DNA of 64,000 bases, taken from Pseudonocardiaceae bacterium. GTDB lineage: Bacteria > Actinomycetota > Actinomycetes > Mycobacteriales > Pseudonocardiaceae. The stretch's first letter is position 1. Each line of letters starts with the position of its first letter. The stretch is from the NCBI GenBank assembly GCA_009379845.1, contig WHSZ01000026.1:1-64000 (forward strand). The letters run 5' to 3'. Positions 1 through 9,577 of this stretch are shown in pieces. Made by a program: the position numbers and the translations under genes. Under the pieces are notes generated by a model. It searched no databases, was not told the origin of the DNA, and saw only the letters and a program-made list of their open reading frames with translations.

Positions 1-626
1 CGGAGCCGATCGCCGAGGCCACGCTCGTCGCTGACGGCGCGGCGCAGCAGCCCACGCACGTCGTCCTCGGTGAGCGGGTGCAGCTGCAGCACGAGCGATC
101 GGGACAGCAGCGGGGACACCACGGAGAACGACGGGTTCTCGGTGGTCGCCGCGACCAGCAGCACGATTCGGTCCTCAACGGCGCCGAGCAGCGCGTCCTG
201 CTGGGTCTTGGAGAACCGGTGCACCTCGTCGATGAACAGCACGGTGGATTGCCGGCTGTGCGCCAGCCTGCGGCGCGCGTCGTCGATCACGCCGCGGACT
301 TCCTTCACGCCCGCGGACAGCGCGGACATCCCGACGAATCGCCTGCCGATCGCGTTCGACACCAGGGTGGCCAGCGTGGTCTTCCCGGTGCCTGGCGGGC
401 CGTAGAGCAGCACCGACGCGGGAGCGGCGCCCTCCACCAGCCGGCGCAGCGGAGCGCCCTCGCCGAGCAGGTGCTGCTGGCCGACGAGCTCATCCAGGGT
501 GCGCGGGCGCATCCGCACGGGCAGCGGTGCGTTCGGCGGGATGCGGGCGTAGTCCGCCCCGGCGCCCTGCCCGCCCGGCTCCTCCGGCACGGCGAACAGC
601 CCACCGTCGAGCGATTCCTCAGCCAC
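1..626 (-). CDS. rarA: Replication-associated recombination protein A (RarA/MgsA), partial
   Basis: AAA+ ATPase of the clamp-loader type that acts at stalled replication forks. The chosen GTG start at 626 gives 208 codons before the window edge cuts off the C-terminal part. Visible are the Walker A motif GPPGTGKT (about residues 76-83), Walker B FIDEVHRF (about 131-138) and the sensor segment ATTENPSFS near residue 160. The lead-in [18 protein letters not shown] is characteristic of the RarA family and separates it from RuvB, a different protein encoded at 34855-35934. No conventional ORF covers this frame from an ATG, so the GTG start is the main uncertainty. Confidence 0.93.
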   Translation of the reverse strand, partial: MAEESLDGGLFAVPEEPGGQGAGADYARIPPNAPLPVRMRPRTLDELVGQQHLLGEGAPLRRLVEGAAPASVLLYGPPGTGKTTLATLVSNAIGRRFVGMSALSAGVKEVRGVIDDARRRLAHSRQSTVLFIDEVHRFSKTQQDALLGAVEDRIVLLVAATTENPSFSVVSPLLSRSLVLQLHPLTEDDVRGLLRRAVSDERGLGDRL

Positions 627-711
627 GCCCCGACGCTACCCCGCGGGTCCGACACGGACCTCAAGCTGGCGGCTTCTTGCGGTCCAACCCGCGACATGGA
701 GCCACCCGGGG

Positions 712-1230
712 TCAGGTGAGCAGGGGCGTTTCCTCGAAGACGCCGAGCTCTTCGCGGTAGAACTCGAGGCCGACGCCGTTCGGATCACGGATGTAGAGGC
801 TGTCCTCCACGCCGCGATCCGGCCCGAGGTACTCGATGCCTTCCGCGTCCAGCTTCGCCTTGATCTCGGCGAACCGCTCCGGCGAGACCGACAGCGCGAG
901 GTGCTGCACCGCGCCGATGGTCTCCGAGAAGTCCGGGTGATCGTGGCCGGGGAAATCGAAGAACCCCAGCAGGTTCCGGTTGCCGATGTCGAAGAAGAAA
1001 TGGCTCGAGCCGGCGTAGTCCCGGTTCTCCACCAGTTCGACAAGCGGGAACCCGAGGAACTCCTGGTAGAACGTGATCGTCTCCTCGACGTCCCGGCAGA
1101 TCAGCGCGAGGTGGTGGACGCCGCGCACCGGAGTGGCTTGGCGCTGCCCAGCTGGCCGGAGGTACCGAGCCTTCAGCTCCTCGCGCCGGGCCCGGACGGC
1201 GTCCAGCTCGGCGCCCTGCGGTTGCGGCAT
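712..1230 (-). CDS. VOC-family (glyoxalase/dioxygenase fold) protein
   Basis: A 172-residue protein with a single vicinal-oxygen-chelate module. HHLALICRDVEETITFYQEF (about residues 39-58) is the first beta-alpha-beta-beta unit, and AVQHLALSV plus the terminal YIRDPNGVGLEFY form the second. His and Glu residues at the usual metal positions (HHLAL, QHLAL, LEFY) are present, so it is probably a metal-dependent lyase, isomerase or dioxygenase. The substrate cannot be read from the sequence. A GAGGAGG ribosome site lies just upstream of the ATG. It sits 37 bases downstream of the class V aminotransferase gene on the same strand, so the two are probably cotranscribed. Confidence 0.85.
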   Translation of the reverse strand: MPQPQGAELDAVRARREELKARYLRPAGQRQATPVRGVHHLALICRDVEETITFYQEFLGFPLVELVENRDYAGSSHFFFDIGNRNLLGFFDFPGHDHPDFSETIGAVQHLALSVSPERFAEIKAKLDAEGIEYLGPDRGVEDSLYIRDPNGVGLEFYREELGVFEETPLLT

Positions 1231-1267
1231 GCCATCCTCCTCGCGTCGCTCGGTCTCCCCGCGTCTG

Positions 1268-2368
1268 TCAGCTGGCCAGCACCCGGCGAAGTGCCGCGAC
1301 TACCAGCTCGGCCCGGTCGATGCGGGCGTTGTGCCCCATCAACCCGATGCGCCACACCGAACTCGCGTACTTGCCGGCGCCGGCCCCGATCTCGATGCCG
1401 TACTCGTTCAGCAGCTGGGCGCGCACCTCGGCGGAGTTCACCCCGTCCGGCACCCACACCGTGGTCAACTCCGGTAGCCGGTGCCCTTCGGCGGCGAACA
1501 GCTCCAGCCCGAGCTCGGCAACGCCTTCCCTGAGCCGCGCACCGGCCTCGGCGTGCCGGGCGAACACCTCGGGCAGCCCCTCGTCGAGCACCCGCCCGAG
1601 CCCGGCATGCAGGGACGCGATCATCGCGACCGGGGCGGTGTGGTGATACGTACGGCCGCCGCCTTCCGCGCCGCTCACGTAGTCGCCGATCAGTCCCAGG
1701 TCGAGGTACCAGGTTGGCGGGTTCGGCACCCGGCGCTGCCAGGCCCGCTCGGAGACCGTGAACGGGGCAAGCCCCGGTGACACGCCAAGGCATTTCTGCG
1801 TGCCGGAGTACCCGATGTCCACGCCCCAGTCGTCCGCGGCCACCTCGATGCCAGCCAGCGACGTCACGCAGTCGGCGAGCACCAGCGCCTCCGGGTCCCG
1901 CTCGTGCACCGCGGTGGCGAGCGTGCCGATGTCGCTGCGCACCCCGGTCGAGGTCTCCGCGTGCACCGCGGCGACCAGCGCGGGCGAATCGTGCGCGTCC
2001 AGCACGCGCTGGATGTCCACCGGGTCGCCCCAGTCGTGGTCCACCCGAACGACGTGGGCGCCGTACCGACCGGCCACGTCCACCATCCGCTCGCCGAACA
2101 GCCCGTTCACCGCGATGACCGCGACGGTTCCCGGCTGCACGAAGTTCGCGAACGCCGCCTCCATCCCGATCGAGCCGGTTCCGGACAGCGGAAGCGTGCG
2201 GGCGTTCGTTGTGCCCCATACGGTGCGCAACCGTTCGCAGGTCTCGTCGAGGATGTCGAGGAATTTGGGGTCGAGATGGCCGAGTAGCGGGGCGGCCAGC
2301 GCGGCCGTCGCTTCCGGGTAGGGGTTGGAGGGTCCTGGGCCAAGCAGCAGTCGATCAGCCAATGCCAT
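1268..2368 (-). CDS. Class V PLP aminotransferase (serine/alanine-glyoxylate type)
   Basis: A 366-residue pyridoxal-phosphate enzyme starting at MALADRLLLGPGPSNPYPEA, the typical N-terminus of alanine/serine-glyoxylate aminotransferases. The DCVTSLAGIE segment carries the Asp that contacts the PLP pyridine nitrogen, and SGTQKCLGVSPGLAPF carries the Schiff-base lysine. The C-terminus (GLMGHNARIDRAELVVAAL) is also characteristic. Expected chemistry is transfer of an amino group to glyoxylate. A longer reading to 2425 exists but adds only non-conserved residues, so the ATG at 2368 is preferred. It heads a two-gene unit with the VOC protein downstream. Whether serine or alanine is the donor cannot be decided here. 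Confidence 0.88.
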   Translation of the reverse strand: MALADRLLLGPGPSNPYPEATAALAAPLLGHLDPKFLDILDETCERLRTVWGTTNARTLPLSGTGSIGMEAAFANFVQPGTVAVIAVNGLFGERMVDVAGRYGAHVVRVDHDWGDPVDIQRVLDAHDSPALVAAVHAETSTGVRSDIGTLATAVHERDPEALVLADCVTSLAGIEVAADDWGVDIGYSGTQKCLGVSPGLAPFTVSERAWQRRVPNPPTWYLDLGLIGDYVSGAEGGGRTYHHTAPVAMIASLHAGLGRVLDEGLPEVFARHAEAGARLREGVAELGLELFAAEGHRLPELTTVWVPDGVNSAEVRAQLLNEYGIEIGAGAGKYASSVWRIGLMGHNARIDRAELVVAALRRVLAS

Positions 2369-2452
2369 GCCTCGCACCCTAAGCGCGGCCACATCGCGCA
2401 CACTAGTGCGAGTGCAGCACACCACTCGCCTACTTGCCGCGCGGACAGCTAT

Positions 2453-3358
2453 CTAGTCACCGCATTTCGCCGGCAAACGCGGTCTTTCGGGGTGCTCGGC
2501 ACCGCGACCCGTACCGCGAGAGGCCGGCATCTCGCGCAGCGCCGAAAGGGCGGGCAGTGCGGAGCGCAGCATCAGGGCGGCCGCGTACGGCAGCAGGTCC
2601 CGGCCACGGCGCCAGAGCCACGGGACTCCCTTACACACCAACCAGGCGACGTGATGGTGGGTACCGGTACGCAGGCCGTCCGAGCAGTCCAGCGGCACCG
2701 GTGCCGGCACCGCGATACCGGCGGCAGCCAGCAGTTCCGCGAACCCGTTGGCGAGCAGCCGGTGGCCACGCTCGGACGGGTGCAAGCGGTCCACGCTCCA
2801 CGCGTCCAGCTGGTACACCTCCGGCAACACGTCGAGGTCAAGGCACGGCACGCCGCGCGCGTGCGTCACCGCGTCGGTCACCCCGTTCAGCTCCTCGATC
2901 CGGGCCTGCAGCGCCCGCCGCAGCGGACCGGGCAGCCGGAACACCCGCCCGTGGTCGTGGAAGCGCACGGTCAGCACCACGGTGCCCAGCTCGGTAAGGG
3001 TGGCCACCACATGGTCCAGGTCGGCGCGCACCGCCTCGGCGTCGAAGTCCGAGCGCAACGCGTCGTTCATGCCGACCACCAGCACCGCGACGTCCGGCCG
3101 GAACCGGTACACCTCGGGTAGCTGGTCGACACGCACGCACCGGGCCCTGGCACCGGTGAAAGCCACGTTCAGGTAGTCGGGTGCGCCCAGCGCCTCGGCG
3201 AGCAGCGGCCCGACCCCGCGCCACCGCCCGCCGGGTATCGGGTCGCCAAGGCCAACGGCGGTGGAATCGCCGAGCACCGCCAAGCGGCGAACGGGCCGCT
3301 CCGTACCGGGCGGCTGCGGGACTGCCGGTCGCGTGAATTCCTCGCGCAGCGCGGTCAC
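2453..3358 (-). CDS. SGNH/GDSL-family hydrolase
   Basis: A 301-residue lipase or esterase of the SGNH superfamily. Block I is LAVLGDSTAVGLGD with the nucleophilic Ser near residue 32; block III is VVGMNDAL with the oxyanion Asn; block V is DRLHPSERGH with the catalytic Asp and His. No N-terminal signal peptide is apparent, so a cytoplasmic enzyme is suggested. The C-terminal 70 residues contain a hydrophobic stretch (LLPYAAALMLRSALPAL) and then a charged tail. It starts with GTG. The gene stands alone between the aminotransferase and the phosphotransferase genes; the substrate is unknown. Confidence 0.85.
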   Translation of the reverse strand: MTALREEFTRPAVPQPPGTERPVRRLAVLGDSTAVGLGDPIPGGRWRGVGPLLAEALGAPDYLNVAFTGARARCVRVDQLPEVYRFRPDVAVLVVGMNDALRSDFDAEAVRADLDHVVATLTELGTVVLTVRFHDHGRVFRLPGPLRRALQARIEELNGVTDAVTHARGVPCLDLDVLPEVYQLDAWSVDRLHPSERGHRLLANGFAELLAAAGIAVPAPVPLDCSDGLRTGTHHHVAWLVCKGVPWLWRRGRDLLPYAAALMLRSALPALSALREMPASRGTGRGAEHPERPRLPAKCGD

Positions 3359-3470
3359 GCATCGATGATCACCGCCATCGGCTCACGGCCGGTGAGTACT
3401 GGGTAACGCGTCCACGACACCTCGACGAACGCTCAGTTCTCGGCGCGCCGGCGTCGCGCGATCGGGATGC

Positions 3471-4700
3471 CTACCGGAATGCGAGATACGGCTCGAGCTC
3501 GGTGCTTTGCTGGAACCGGGTGGCGAGCTGCTTGCCCAAAGTCCGTGCGTAGTCAGCCAGTTCCCGCACGCCGGCACCTTCCGCGTCGTCGGCCAGCTGA
3601 GCCCACCGCGCGGACAACGCTTCCGCGTCACTCGAGGAGAACGGCAGCAGCTCGGTCCGCGGCGGACCGGCCGCACCGCCACCGTGCAACGCGACGAGTT
3701 CCGGCAGCAGTTGCCAGGTGGACAGCGCCAACCACACCAGCTGTGCGTCCAGCAGGCCACTGTCGAGGACGGCGTCGTCGGACAGCTCCGGCCACACGTC
3801 GCACACCTCGGCCCGCCAGGAAGCCAGCATCGCGTCGGTCATGCCAGCCGGCAGTGCCAATGCGCCCGCCGACGAGGCGAACGGCATCCGCAGGTAGGCG
3901 GCGTCCAGCAGGGCGTTGCGCACGCACCCGCGCTCGAAGTCGAGAAACCGCACCCCGGCGTTCGTCACCAGGTTGTTGTCCGGGGCCAGATCCACCGGGC
4001 TGAAGGCGCGGTACGGCGCCGCCTCGGCCCGCACACCGGCGCGGTCAAGCAGCTCGCGCACCGACCGCGGGGTACCCACGCCCAGCACCTCTTCCAGCAC
4101 GGACGGCAGCTCCGTGCAGGCGAGCTCCACCGCGGAGGCCAGCCCGCTGACCACGTCACCGCCACCGAATCGCCGCATCAGGGCATCGAAATCGGCTTCC
4201 CGGCCCGCGGTGCTCGCGTGCAGCTGCCCGAGGGAACGTGCCCAGGACAGCAGCGCGCCTTCCGCGGCGCGGGCGTCCGCGCCGAGCAGCTTGTCCTCGA
4301 CGGTGGCTGCCCGGCCGAGGTCCTCGAGCACGATCACGCGACCGGTCGCGTCCTGCGCGATGAGTTCCGGGCAGCGCCGCTCGTCCTCGGCGAGCGCGGT
4401 GAACAGCTGGTAGCTCACCGCTTCGTGGGCGAACGGATCCCAGCCGCCGCTCACCTCCGGGTAGTGCTTGATGACCAGCGTGCGCGGCAGCGAGAACGGG
4501 GTGGATGCCACCCTGGCACGCACCACCGTGGCCGGGCCGCTTCCGGCGAGGTCTTCCGGGTTGTCGAGGGTGATTGTCGCGCCGAAGCGGCTGGTCAATA
4601 CGGCTTCACCGGCGGCGATTGCCGCCGATATGGCCTCGACGATCGAATCGGCACCAGCCTGATCGAGGGCAAGCTTTTCGGCGGTGGTCTCCACGCTCAT
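3471..4700 (-). CDS. Phosphotransferase-family (APH-like kinase fold) protein
   Basis: A 409-residue protein with an aminoglycoside-phosphotransferase-like fold. TLVIKHYPE carries the probable ATP-binding Lys, VIVLEDLG forms the hinge, FSPVDLAPDNNLVT is the catalytic loop and VRFLDFERGC gives the Mg-binding Asp. The catalytic loop reads VDLAPDNN rather than the usual HGDLHPGN, so the loop His is replaced although the Asp and Asn remain. The start at 4700 is chosen because GGGAGAG directly precedes that ATG; a longer frame reaches 4739. This family phosphorylates many small molecules, and nothing nearby identifies the substrate. Antibiotic resistance should not be assumed. Confidence 0.75.
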   Translation of the reverse strand: MSVETTAEKLALDQAGADSIVEAISAAIAAGEAVLTSRFGATITLDNPEDLAGSGPATVVRARVASTPFSLPRTLVIKHYPEVSGGWDPFAHEAVSYQLFTALAEDERRCPELIAQDATGRVIVLEDLGRAATVEDKLLGADARAAEGALLSWARSLGQLHASTAGREADFDALMRRFGGGDVVSGLASAVELACTELPSVLEEVLGVGTPRSVRELLDRAGVRAEAAPYRAFSPVDLAPDNNLVTNAGVRFLDFERGCVRNALLDAAYLRMPFASSAGALALPAGMTDAMLASWRAEVCDVWPELSDDAVLDSGLLDAQLVWLALSTWQLLPELVALHGGGAAGPPRTELLPFSSSDAEALSARWAQLADDAEGAGVRELADYARTLGKQLATRFQQSTELEPYLAFR

Positions 4701-4882
4701 CTCTCCCGAGCCTACTCGCGAACGCATCCGGCCGACCACCGCAGCAGAGCCAAAAACCGCTCAGTGAGCCCAAATGATCGATACCGATGGTGTTATGTTT
4801 CATGTTGTGGACTGACCCGGCGCTGGGTAGCCGGTCGTACGTGTCGCGCCGTTAATTTCACGCTGAGTAGCCTAGTGGGGCC

Positions 4883-4902
4883 AACCGGGTGTTCTGCCGG
4901 TT
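4883..4902 (-). terminator. Possible hairpin terminator downstream of aspS
   Basis: AACCGG and CCGGTT form 6-bp arms around an 8-base loop, 18 bases past the aspS stop on the minus strand. There is no U-tract, which is common in high-GC actinomycetes. The rest of the 219-base gap between aspS and the phosphotransferase gene shows no recognisable gene. Confidence 0.35.
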
Positions 4903-4919
4903 ACCCGATGGGGCCACGT

Positions 4920-6692
4920 TCAGCCCTTGGCCGCAGGCGGTTTCGCGTCCACCCCGGCCTCTTTGCGCTGGGCCGCGGTAATCGGCGCCGGCGCCCCGGT
5001 GAGGGGGTCGTACCCGCCACCGGTCTTCGGGAACGCGATGACATCCCGCAGCGACTCGGACCCGGTCAGCAGCATGACGATGCGGTCCCAGCCGAACGCG
5101 ATGCCGCCGTGCGGCGGCGGTCCGTAGGCGAACGCGTCCAGCAGGAACCCGAACTTCTCGTTCGCGTCCTCGTCCGATACGCCCATCACCTCGAACATTC
5201 GCCGCTGCACATCGGCGCGGTGATTACGGATAGAACCGCCGCCGATCTCGTTGCCGTTGCACACGATGTCGTACGCGTAGGCCAGCGCGTTGCCGGGATC
5301 GGCGTCGAAGCGCTCCTCCCATTCCGGCGTCGGCGCGGTGAACGCGTGGTGCACCGCGGTCCAGCGACCGCTGCCGACCGCGACATCGGTGGTGCTTTCC
5401 GCGAGTTCGAACAGCGGGTAGTCCACGATCCACACGAACGCCCAGGCATCCTCGTCGATCAGCCCGCAAAGCCGGCCGATCTCCAGCCGGGTGGCGCCGA
5501 GCAGCGCGCGAGCCGGGTTCGGCTCCCCCGCCGCGAAGAACACGCAGTCACCGGGGTTCGCGCCGACCGCCTTGGCCAGCCCTTCCCGCTCGGACTCGGA
5601 GAGGTTCTTCGCCACCGGGCCGCCCAGCGTGCCGTCCTGGCCAACCAGCACGTAGGCGAGCCCCTTGTGGCCGCGCTGCTTGGCCCAGTCCTGCCAGGCG
5701 TCCAGCTGCCTGCGGGGCTGGTCCGCGCCGCCCGGCATCACCACGGCACCGACATACGGCGCCTGGAACACCCGGAACGGCGTGTCCGCGAAGTACTCGG
5801 TGAGCTCGGTCAGCTCCAGGCTCAGCCGCAGGTCGGGTTTGTCCGTGCCATACCGGGACATCGCCTCGGCGTAGCTCATCCGCTTGATCGGCCGCGGGAT
5901 CTCGTGGTCGGCAAGGCCCCGCCACAGTGCGGCGACGATCTCCTCGCTCAATTCGAGCACGTCGTCCTGGTCGACGAAGCTCATCTCCACGTCCAGCTGG
6001 GTGAACTCGGGCTGCCGGTCGGCGCGGAAGTCCTCGTCCCGGTAGCAGCGCGCGATCTGGTAATAGCGCTCCAGCCCGCCAACCATGAGCAGCTGCTTGA
6101 ACAGTTGCGGCGACTGCGGGAGCGCGTACCAGGACCCGGGTTTGAGCCGGGCTGGCACCACGAAGTCCCGCGCGCCCTCCGGCGTCGAGCGCGTCATGGT
6201 TGGCGTTTCGACCTCGACGAAGTCCCGCTGGTGCAGCACCTCGCGGGCGATCCGGTTGACCTCGCTGCGCATCCGCATCGTGCGGGCCGGGGCGTTGCGC
6301 CGCAGGTCGAGGTAGCGGTGCCGCAGGCGCACCTCCTCGCCGACGTCCAGGTGCTCGTCGAGCGGGAACGGTAGTGCCGCCGATTCGCTGAGCACCTCGA
6401 GCTCGGTGGCGAGTACCTCGATGCCACCGGTGGCGATCTCCGGGTTCTCGTTGCCGGCGGGCCGTTCGGCCACCTCACCGACGACCCGCAGGCAGAACTC
6501 GGCCCGTAGCCGGTGCGCGCGCTCCGCCATCTCCCCCTCCCGGAACACGACCTGCGCAACCCCGGAGGCATCCCGGAGATCGATGAAGATCACCCCACCG
6601 TGGTCGCGCCGGCGTGCCACCCATCCGGTCAGGGTGACGGACTGCCCGACATGCTGCGTTCGCAGCGTGCCGGCCTGGTGCGTGCGCATCAC
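4920..6692 (-). CDS. aspS: Aspartyl-tRNA synthetase
   Basis: A 590-residue class II aminoacyl-tRNA synthetase charging tRNA-Asp. The N-terminal OB-fold anticodon-binding domain runs through about residue 105 ([20 protein letters not shown]). It is followed by the class II core with RYLDLRRN, motif 2 ([18 protein letters not shown]), the bacterial GAD insertion domain, and motif 3 ([16 protein letters not shown]). Length and order are normal for bacterial AspRS. The reading frame starts GTG-ATG, so initiation is at 6692 or 6689; a GAGGAG site lies upstream. Actinobacteria often lack AsnRS and use a non-discriminating AspRS with GatCAB, but that cannot be decided from this sequence. Confidence 0.98.
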   Translation of the reverse strand: MMRTHQAGTLRTQHVGQSVTLTGWVARRRDHGGVIFIDLRDASGVAQVVFREGEMAERAHRLRAEFCLRVVGEVAERPAGNENPEIATGGIEVLATELEVLSESAALPFPLDEHLDVGEEVRLRHRYLDLRRNAPARTMRMRSEVNRIAREVLHQRDFVEVETPTMTRSTPEGARDFVVPARLKPGSWYALPQSPQLFKQLLMVGGLERYYQIARCYRDEDFRADRQPEFTQLDVEMSFVDQDDVLELSEEIVAALWRGLADHEIPRPIKRMSYAEAMSRYGTDKPDLRLSLELTELTEYFADTPFRVFQAPYVGAVVMPGGADQPRRQLDAWQDWAKQRGHKGLAYVLVGQDGTLGGPVAKNLSESEREGLAKAVGANPGDCVFFAAGEPNPARALLGATRLEIGRLCGLIDEDAWAFVWIVDYPLFELAESTTDVAVGSGRWTAVHHAFTAPTPEWEERFDADPGNALAYAYDIVCNGNEIGGGSIRNHRADVQRRMFEVMGVSDEDANEKFGFLLDAFAYGPPPHGGIAFGWDRIVMLLTGSESLRDVIAFPKTGGGYDPLTGAPAPITAAQRKEAGVDAKPPAAKG

Positions 6693-6790
6693 GGGTACTG
6701 CTCTCCTCGCGTGGTCGTGTTCGGGTGTTACTCAAGGCAGCTTGGCCTCGCCAAAGGCTAGCCAACGTGGTTGTGCGGCTGCCACGAGGT

Positions 6791-7888
6791 TTACAGCAGC
6801 TCCAGCTGCGCGGGGGTTGCGGGGGTTTCAGCCTCATCGGCTTCTTCGCCGGCCCCGGACCCATTCTCCCGGAAGTTCTCACCCCGCTCGCGAATCAAGC
6901 CGTGCCGGCGCCGCGCCTGCCGGACCCTGGCCGCGATCGTTTCCTGGTAGGCCTTCGGCGCGTAGGAACCGCGCCGGTACAGCTCCCGGTACCGGGGAAC
7001 GAGTTCTGGATACTCGCTGGCCAGCCAGGCCGAGTACCACTCCCGCGCCCCTGGCCGCAGGTGCAGCACCAGCGGGGTGACGTGCTTCGCGCCGGCCGCG
7101 GCGATGGCGGCCACCGTCCGATCGATCTGCTCCTCGGTGTCCGTCAAGCCGGGCAGTATCGGGGCCATCAGCACCGAGCACCCGAGCCCCATGTCCGCGA
7201 AGGTCCGCACCACGTCCAGCCGCCGCTGCGGCCGCGGAGTGCCGGGCTCCACCGCACGCCAGAGCGTGTCGTCGACGAACCCCACCGAGACCGCGACGCT
7301 CACCTCGGTCACGGCCGCGGCCTCGGCGATGAGATCGGCATCCCGGAGTATCAAACTGCCCTTGGTCAGTATCGAGAACGGGTTCGCGAAATCGCACAGC
7401 GCCGCGATGATCTCGCTCATCAGCCGGTACTTGCCCTCCGCCCGCTGGTAGGGATCGGTGTTGGTGCCCATCGCGATCGGCTCGCCGCACCACCGCGGGT
7501 GTGCGAGCTCCTTGCGCAGCAACTCCCCCGCGTTCACCTTGACCATGATCTTCGTGTCGAAGTCCCTGCCGGAGTCCAGATCGAGGTACTCGTGGGTGCG
7601 CCGCGCGAAGCAATACCGGCAGGCGTGCGAGCAACCCCGGTACGGATTGATCGTCCAGCTGAATGGCACGTGGGAGGCACCGGGTACCCGGTTGATGATC
7701 GAGCGCGCGCGGATCTCGATGGCCATCGGCTCGTCGTCGCCGCCCGCGAGGACCGGCCCCTCGCCCGGCGAGCCCAGTCCGGCCCGCCCGGTGCCGCGTT
7801 GCCGGGGCGGCGGCCGCAGCTCGGCCGCCGAGAGCAGCGCGCCCTCGTCGGCCCCATCGGCGTCGTCGCGAAGCTCCTCCCAGCGCAT
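6791..7888 (-). CDS. Rv2578c-family radical SAM protein
   Basis: A 365-residue radical S-adenosylmethionine enzyme. The cluster-binding motif is RGCSHACRYCFARR, with Cys near residues 86, 90 and 93 (C-x3-C-x2-C). The flanking NPYRGC and the later THEYLDLDSGRDFD are typical of the SPL-like/Rv2578c branch. A later segment (NPFSILTKGSLILRD) belongs to the TIM-barrel half. The enzyme's reaction is not established for this branch. Its position between aspS and the metallo-hydrolase/cyclophilin genes matches mycobacterial gene order. It begins 5 bases after the end of the ECF sigma gene, on the same strand. Confidence 0.9.
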   Translation of the reverse strand: MRWEELRDDADGADEGALLSAAELRPPPRQRGTGRAGLGSPGEGPVLAGGDDEPMAIEIRARSIINRVPGASHVPFSWTINPYRGCSHACRYCFARRTHEYLDLDSGRDFDTKIMVKVNAGELLRKELAHPRWCGEPIAMGTNTDPYQRAEGKYRLMSEIIAALCDFANPFSILTKGSLILRDADLIAEAAAVTEVSVAVSVGFVDDTLWRAVEPGTPRPQRRLDVVRTFADMGLGCSVLMAPILPGLTDTEEQIDRTVAAIAAAGAKHVTPLVLHLRPGAREWYSAWLASEYPELVPRYRELYRRGSYAPKAYQETIAARVRQARRRHGLIRERGENFRENGSGAGEEADEAETPATPAQLELL

Positions 7889-7892
7889 ACCC

Positions 7893-9192
7893 TCATTCGA
7901 ACATACGTTCTACGTTCTGTCGATGGTCCGCGTCAGGACTTTCTGGCACCCGGTCGCGGCGGCGTGTCAGGGAGGCGGTCTCGGCCGTGTTGCCGGCCAG
8001 GTCGATGGCTTTGTCGTAGGCCGCGCGTGACTCTTGGCTGTGGCCCAGCCGGCGCAGCAGGTCGGCGCGGGTGGCGTGGTAGGGATGGTAGCCGGCCAAC
8101 GTGTCCTCAAGACGGTCGACGGCTGCTAGTGCTACCTCCGGGCCGTCGAGCTCGGCGATCACGATGGCCCGGTTCAGGGCGATGATCGGGGAGGGGTCGA
8201 GGCGGACGAGCTGGCCGTAGAGGGCGACGACCTGTGACCAGTCGGTGTCGCGGATATCGCGGGCGGAGGTGTGCACGGCGTTGATCGCCGCGAGGATCTG
8301 GTAGCGACCCGGAGCCACCCCGGCGGCGGCCGCATCCAGGCGCTCGCGCACCAGCCGATGCCCCTCGGCGATCAGCGCCGTGTCCCAGGCCCCACGATCC
8401 TGCTCGTCGAGGGCGACCAGTTCGCCGCTCGCCGAAACCCGGGCGGGGCGGCGGGCCTCGGTGAGGAGCATCAGCGCCAGCAGCCCGGCCACCTCACCGT
8501 CTTCCGGCATGAGGGCTCGGATCAGGCGAGTGAGCCGGATCGCCTCGGCGGTCAGGGTCGGGACGTACGGGATCGGTGTCGGGGCCGGTTGCCAGGTAGC
8601 CCTCGTTGAAGACGAGGAAGAGGACGGCGAGCACGCCGGAGAGGCGTGCCGGGAGATCCTCCGCGGACGGCACCCGGTACGGGATCCCCGCCGCCTTGAT
8701 CTTGGCCTTCGCGCGGGTGATCCGCTGCCCCATGGCGGTCTCGGCCACCAGGAAGGCACGGGCGATCTCGGCCACGGTCAGACCGCCAACCATACGTAGC
8801 GTCAGCGCAACGCGGGTCTGGATCGCGAGCGCCGGGTGACAGCAGGTGAAGATCAGCCGGAGCCGCTCGTCGTCGATGGCGCCGAGAGGCTCGGGCGGGT
8901 CGTCTGGGTCGTCGCCGTACACCATCTGAGCCTCCTTCTGCTTGTCGTCACGCCTGTTCTCGCGCCGGATCCGGTCGATAGCCTTGCGGTTGGCCGTGGT
9001 GGTCAGCCAAGCGCCGGGATTGGGGGGCACGCCATCGGCCGGCCACCGCTCGACGGCGACCGCGAACGCCTCGGCCGCCGCCTCTTCGGCGATGTCGAGA
9101 TCACCGAAACGCTTGGTGAGACTGGCGATCACCCGCGCCCACTCCTCATGGTGGACCTGGGTGATCGCCTCCCGGACGTCGACCCTGTTCAC
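7893..9192 (-). pseudogene. ECF42-type RNA polymerase sigma factor, apparent frameshift
   Basis: Sigma-70 family factor with a C-terminal TPR-like extension, as in ECF group 42. The first frame (GTG at 9192) holds region 2 (DIAEEAAAEAFAVAVERWP) and region 4 (LTVAEIARAFLVAETAMGQR), then goes out of frame just after FLVFNEGYLATGPDTDPVRP. The homologous continuation (LTAEAIRLTRLIRAL through the TPR-like YHPYHATRADLLRRLGHSQE) is in another frame ending at 7893. Removing one base from the GGG at 8555-8557 restores a continuous 432-residue protein. It may be a sequencing error or a true null allele. The start overlaps the stop of the YCII gene (GTGA), an arrangement typical of ECF42-DGPF pairs. Confidence 0.85.
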
Positions 9193-9512
9193 AGGAACGG
9201 CCGCACCTCGACCTTCCGATTGCAGGCTTTCGACCCCTCAGCCGCGAGCTTGAGCACCACGTCGAGGTCCGGGGCCTCGATGATCCAGAAGCCAACCAGG
9301 TACTCCTTCGACTCCAGGAACGGCCCGTCGGTGAACATCGCCTCCCCGTCCCGGTTGTCGATGACGGTGGCCGTGCTGGGCGCCGCGAGGCCGCCGGCGA
9401 AGACCCAGTAACCCTCCGCCTTGAGCCGGTCGTCGAACACGGTGATGGCGGCCTGCTCGTCCGGGGTGGCCAAGTGAGCCGTGTCGGTGATCACGGAAAC
9501 CAGATACCGCAT
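9189..9512 (-). CDS. YCII/DGPF-family protein, ECF42 partner
   Basis: A 107-residue protein with the YCII-related dimeric alpha/beta-barrel fold and the signature FTDGPFLESKEYLVGFW near residues 65-81. DGPF proteins are the usual genomic partners of ECF42 sigma factors and are thought to belong to their regulon; their activity is unknown. The ATG at 9512 (MRYLVSVITDTAHL) is chosen over an upstream in-frame codon because family members begin at MRYL or MKYL. The final codons overlap the sigma-factor start by 4 bases, indicating translational coupling. Confidence 0.9.
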   Translation of the reverse strand: MRYLVSVITDTAHLATPDEQAAITVFDDRLKAEGYWVFAGGLAAPSTATVIDNRDGEAMFTDGPFLESKEYLVGFWIIEAPDLDVVLKLAAEGSKACNRKVEVRPFL

Positions 9513-9577
9513 CTGAAGATCATCTCCTGTAGTTCGGGCCGCCCCTGGTGGGCGGCGGTAGGGCACCGTCAGGTGCT

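Noticed and set aside
3507..6374. Very long plus-strand reading frame (955 codons) over aspS
   Set aside because: It is antisense to two well-supported genes; the composition (Arg, Gly, His-rich) is that of a high-GC shadow frame.
6693..6790. Riboswitch or T-box before aspS
   Set aside because: The leader is short and shows no conserved T-box or specifier structure.
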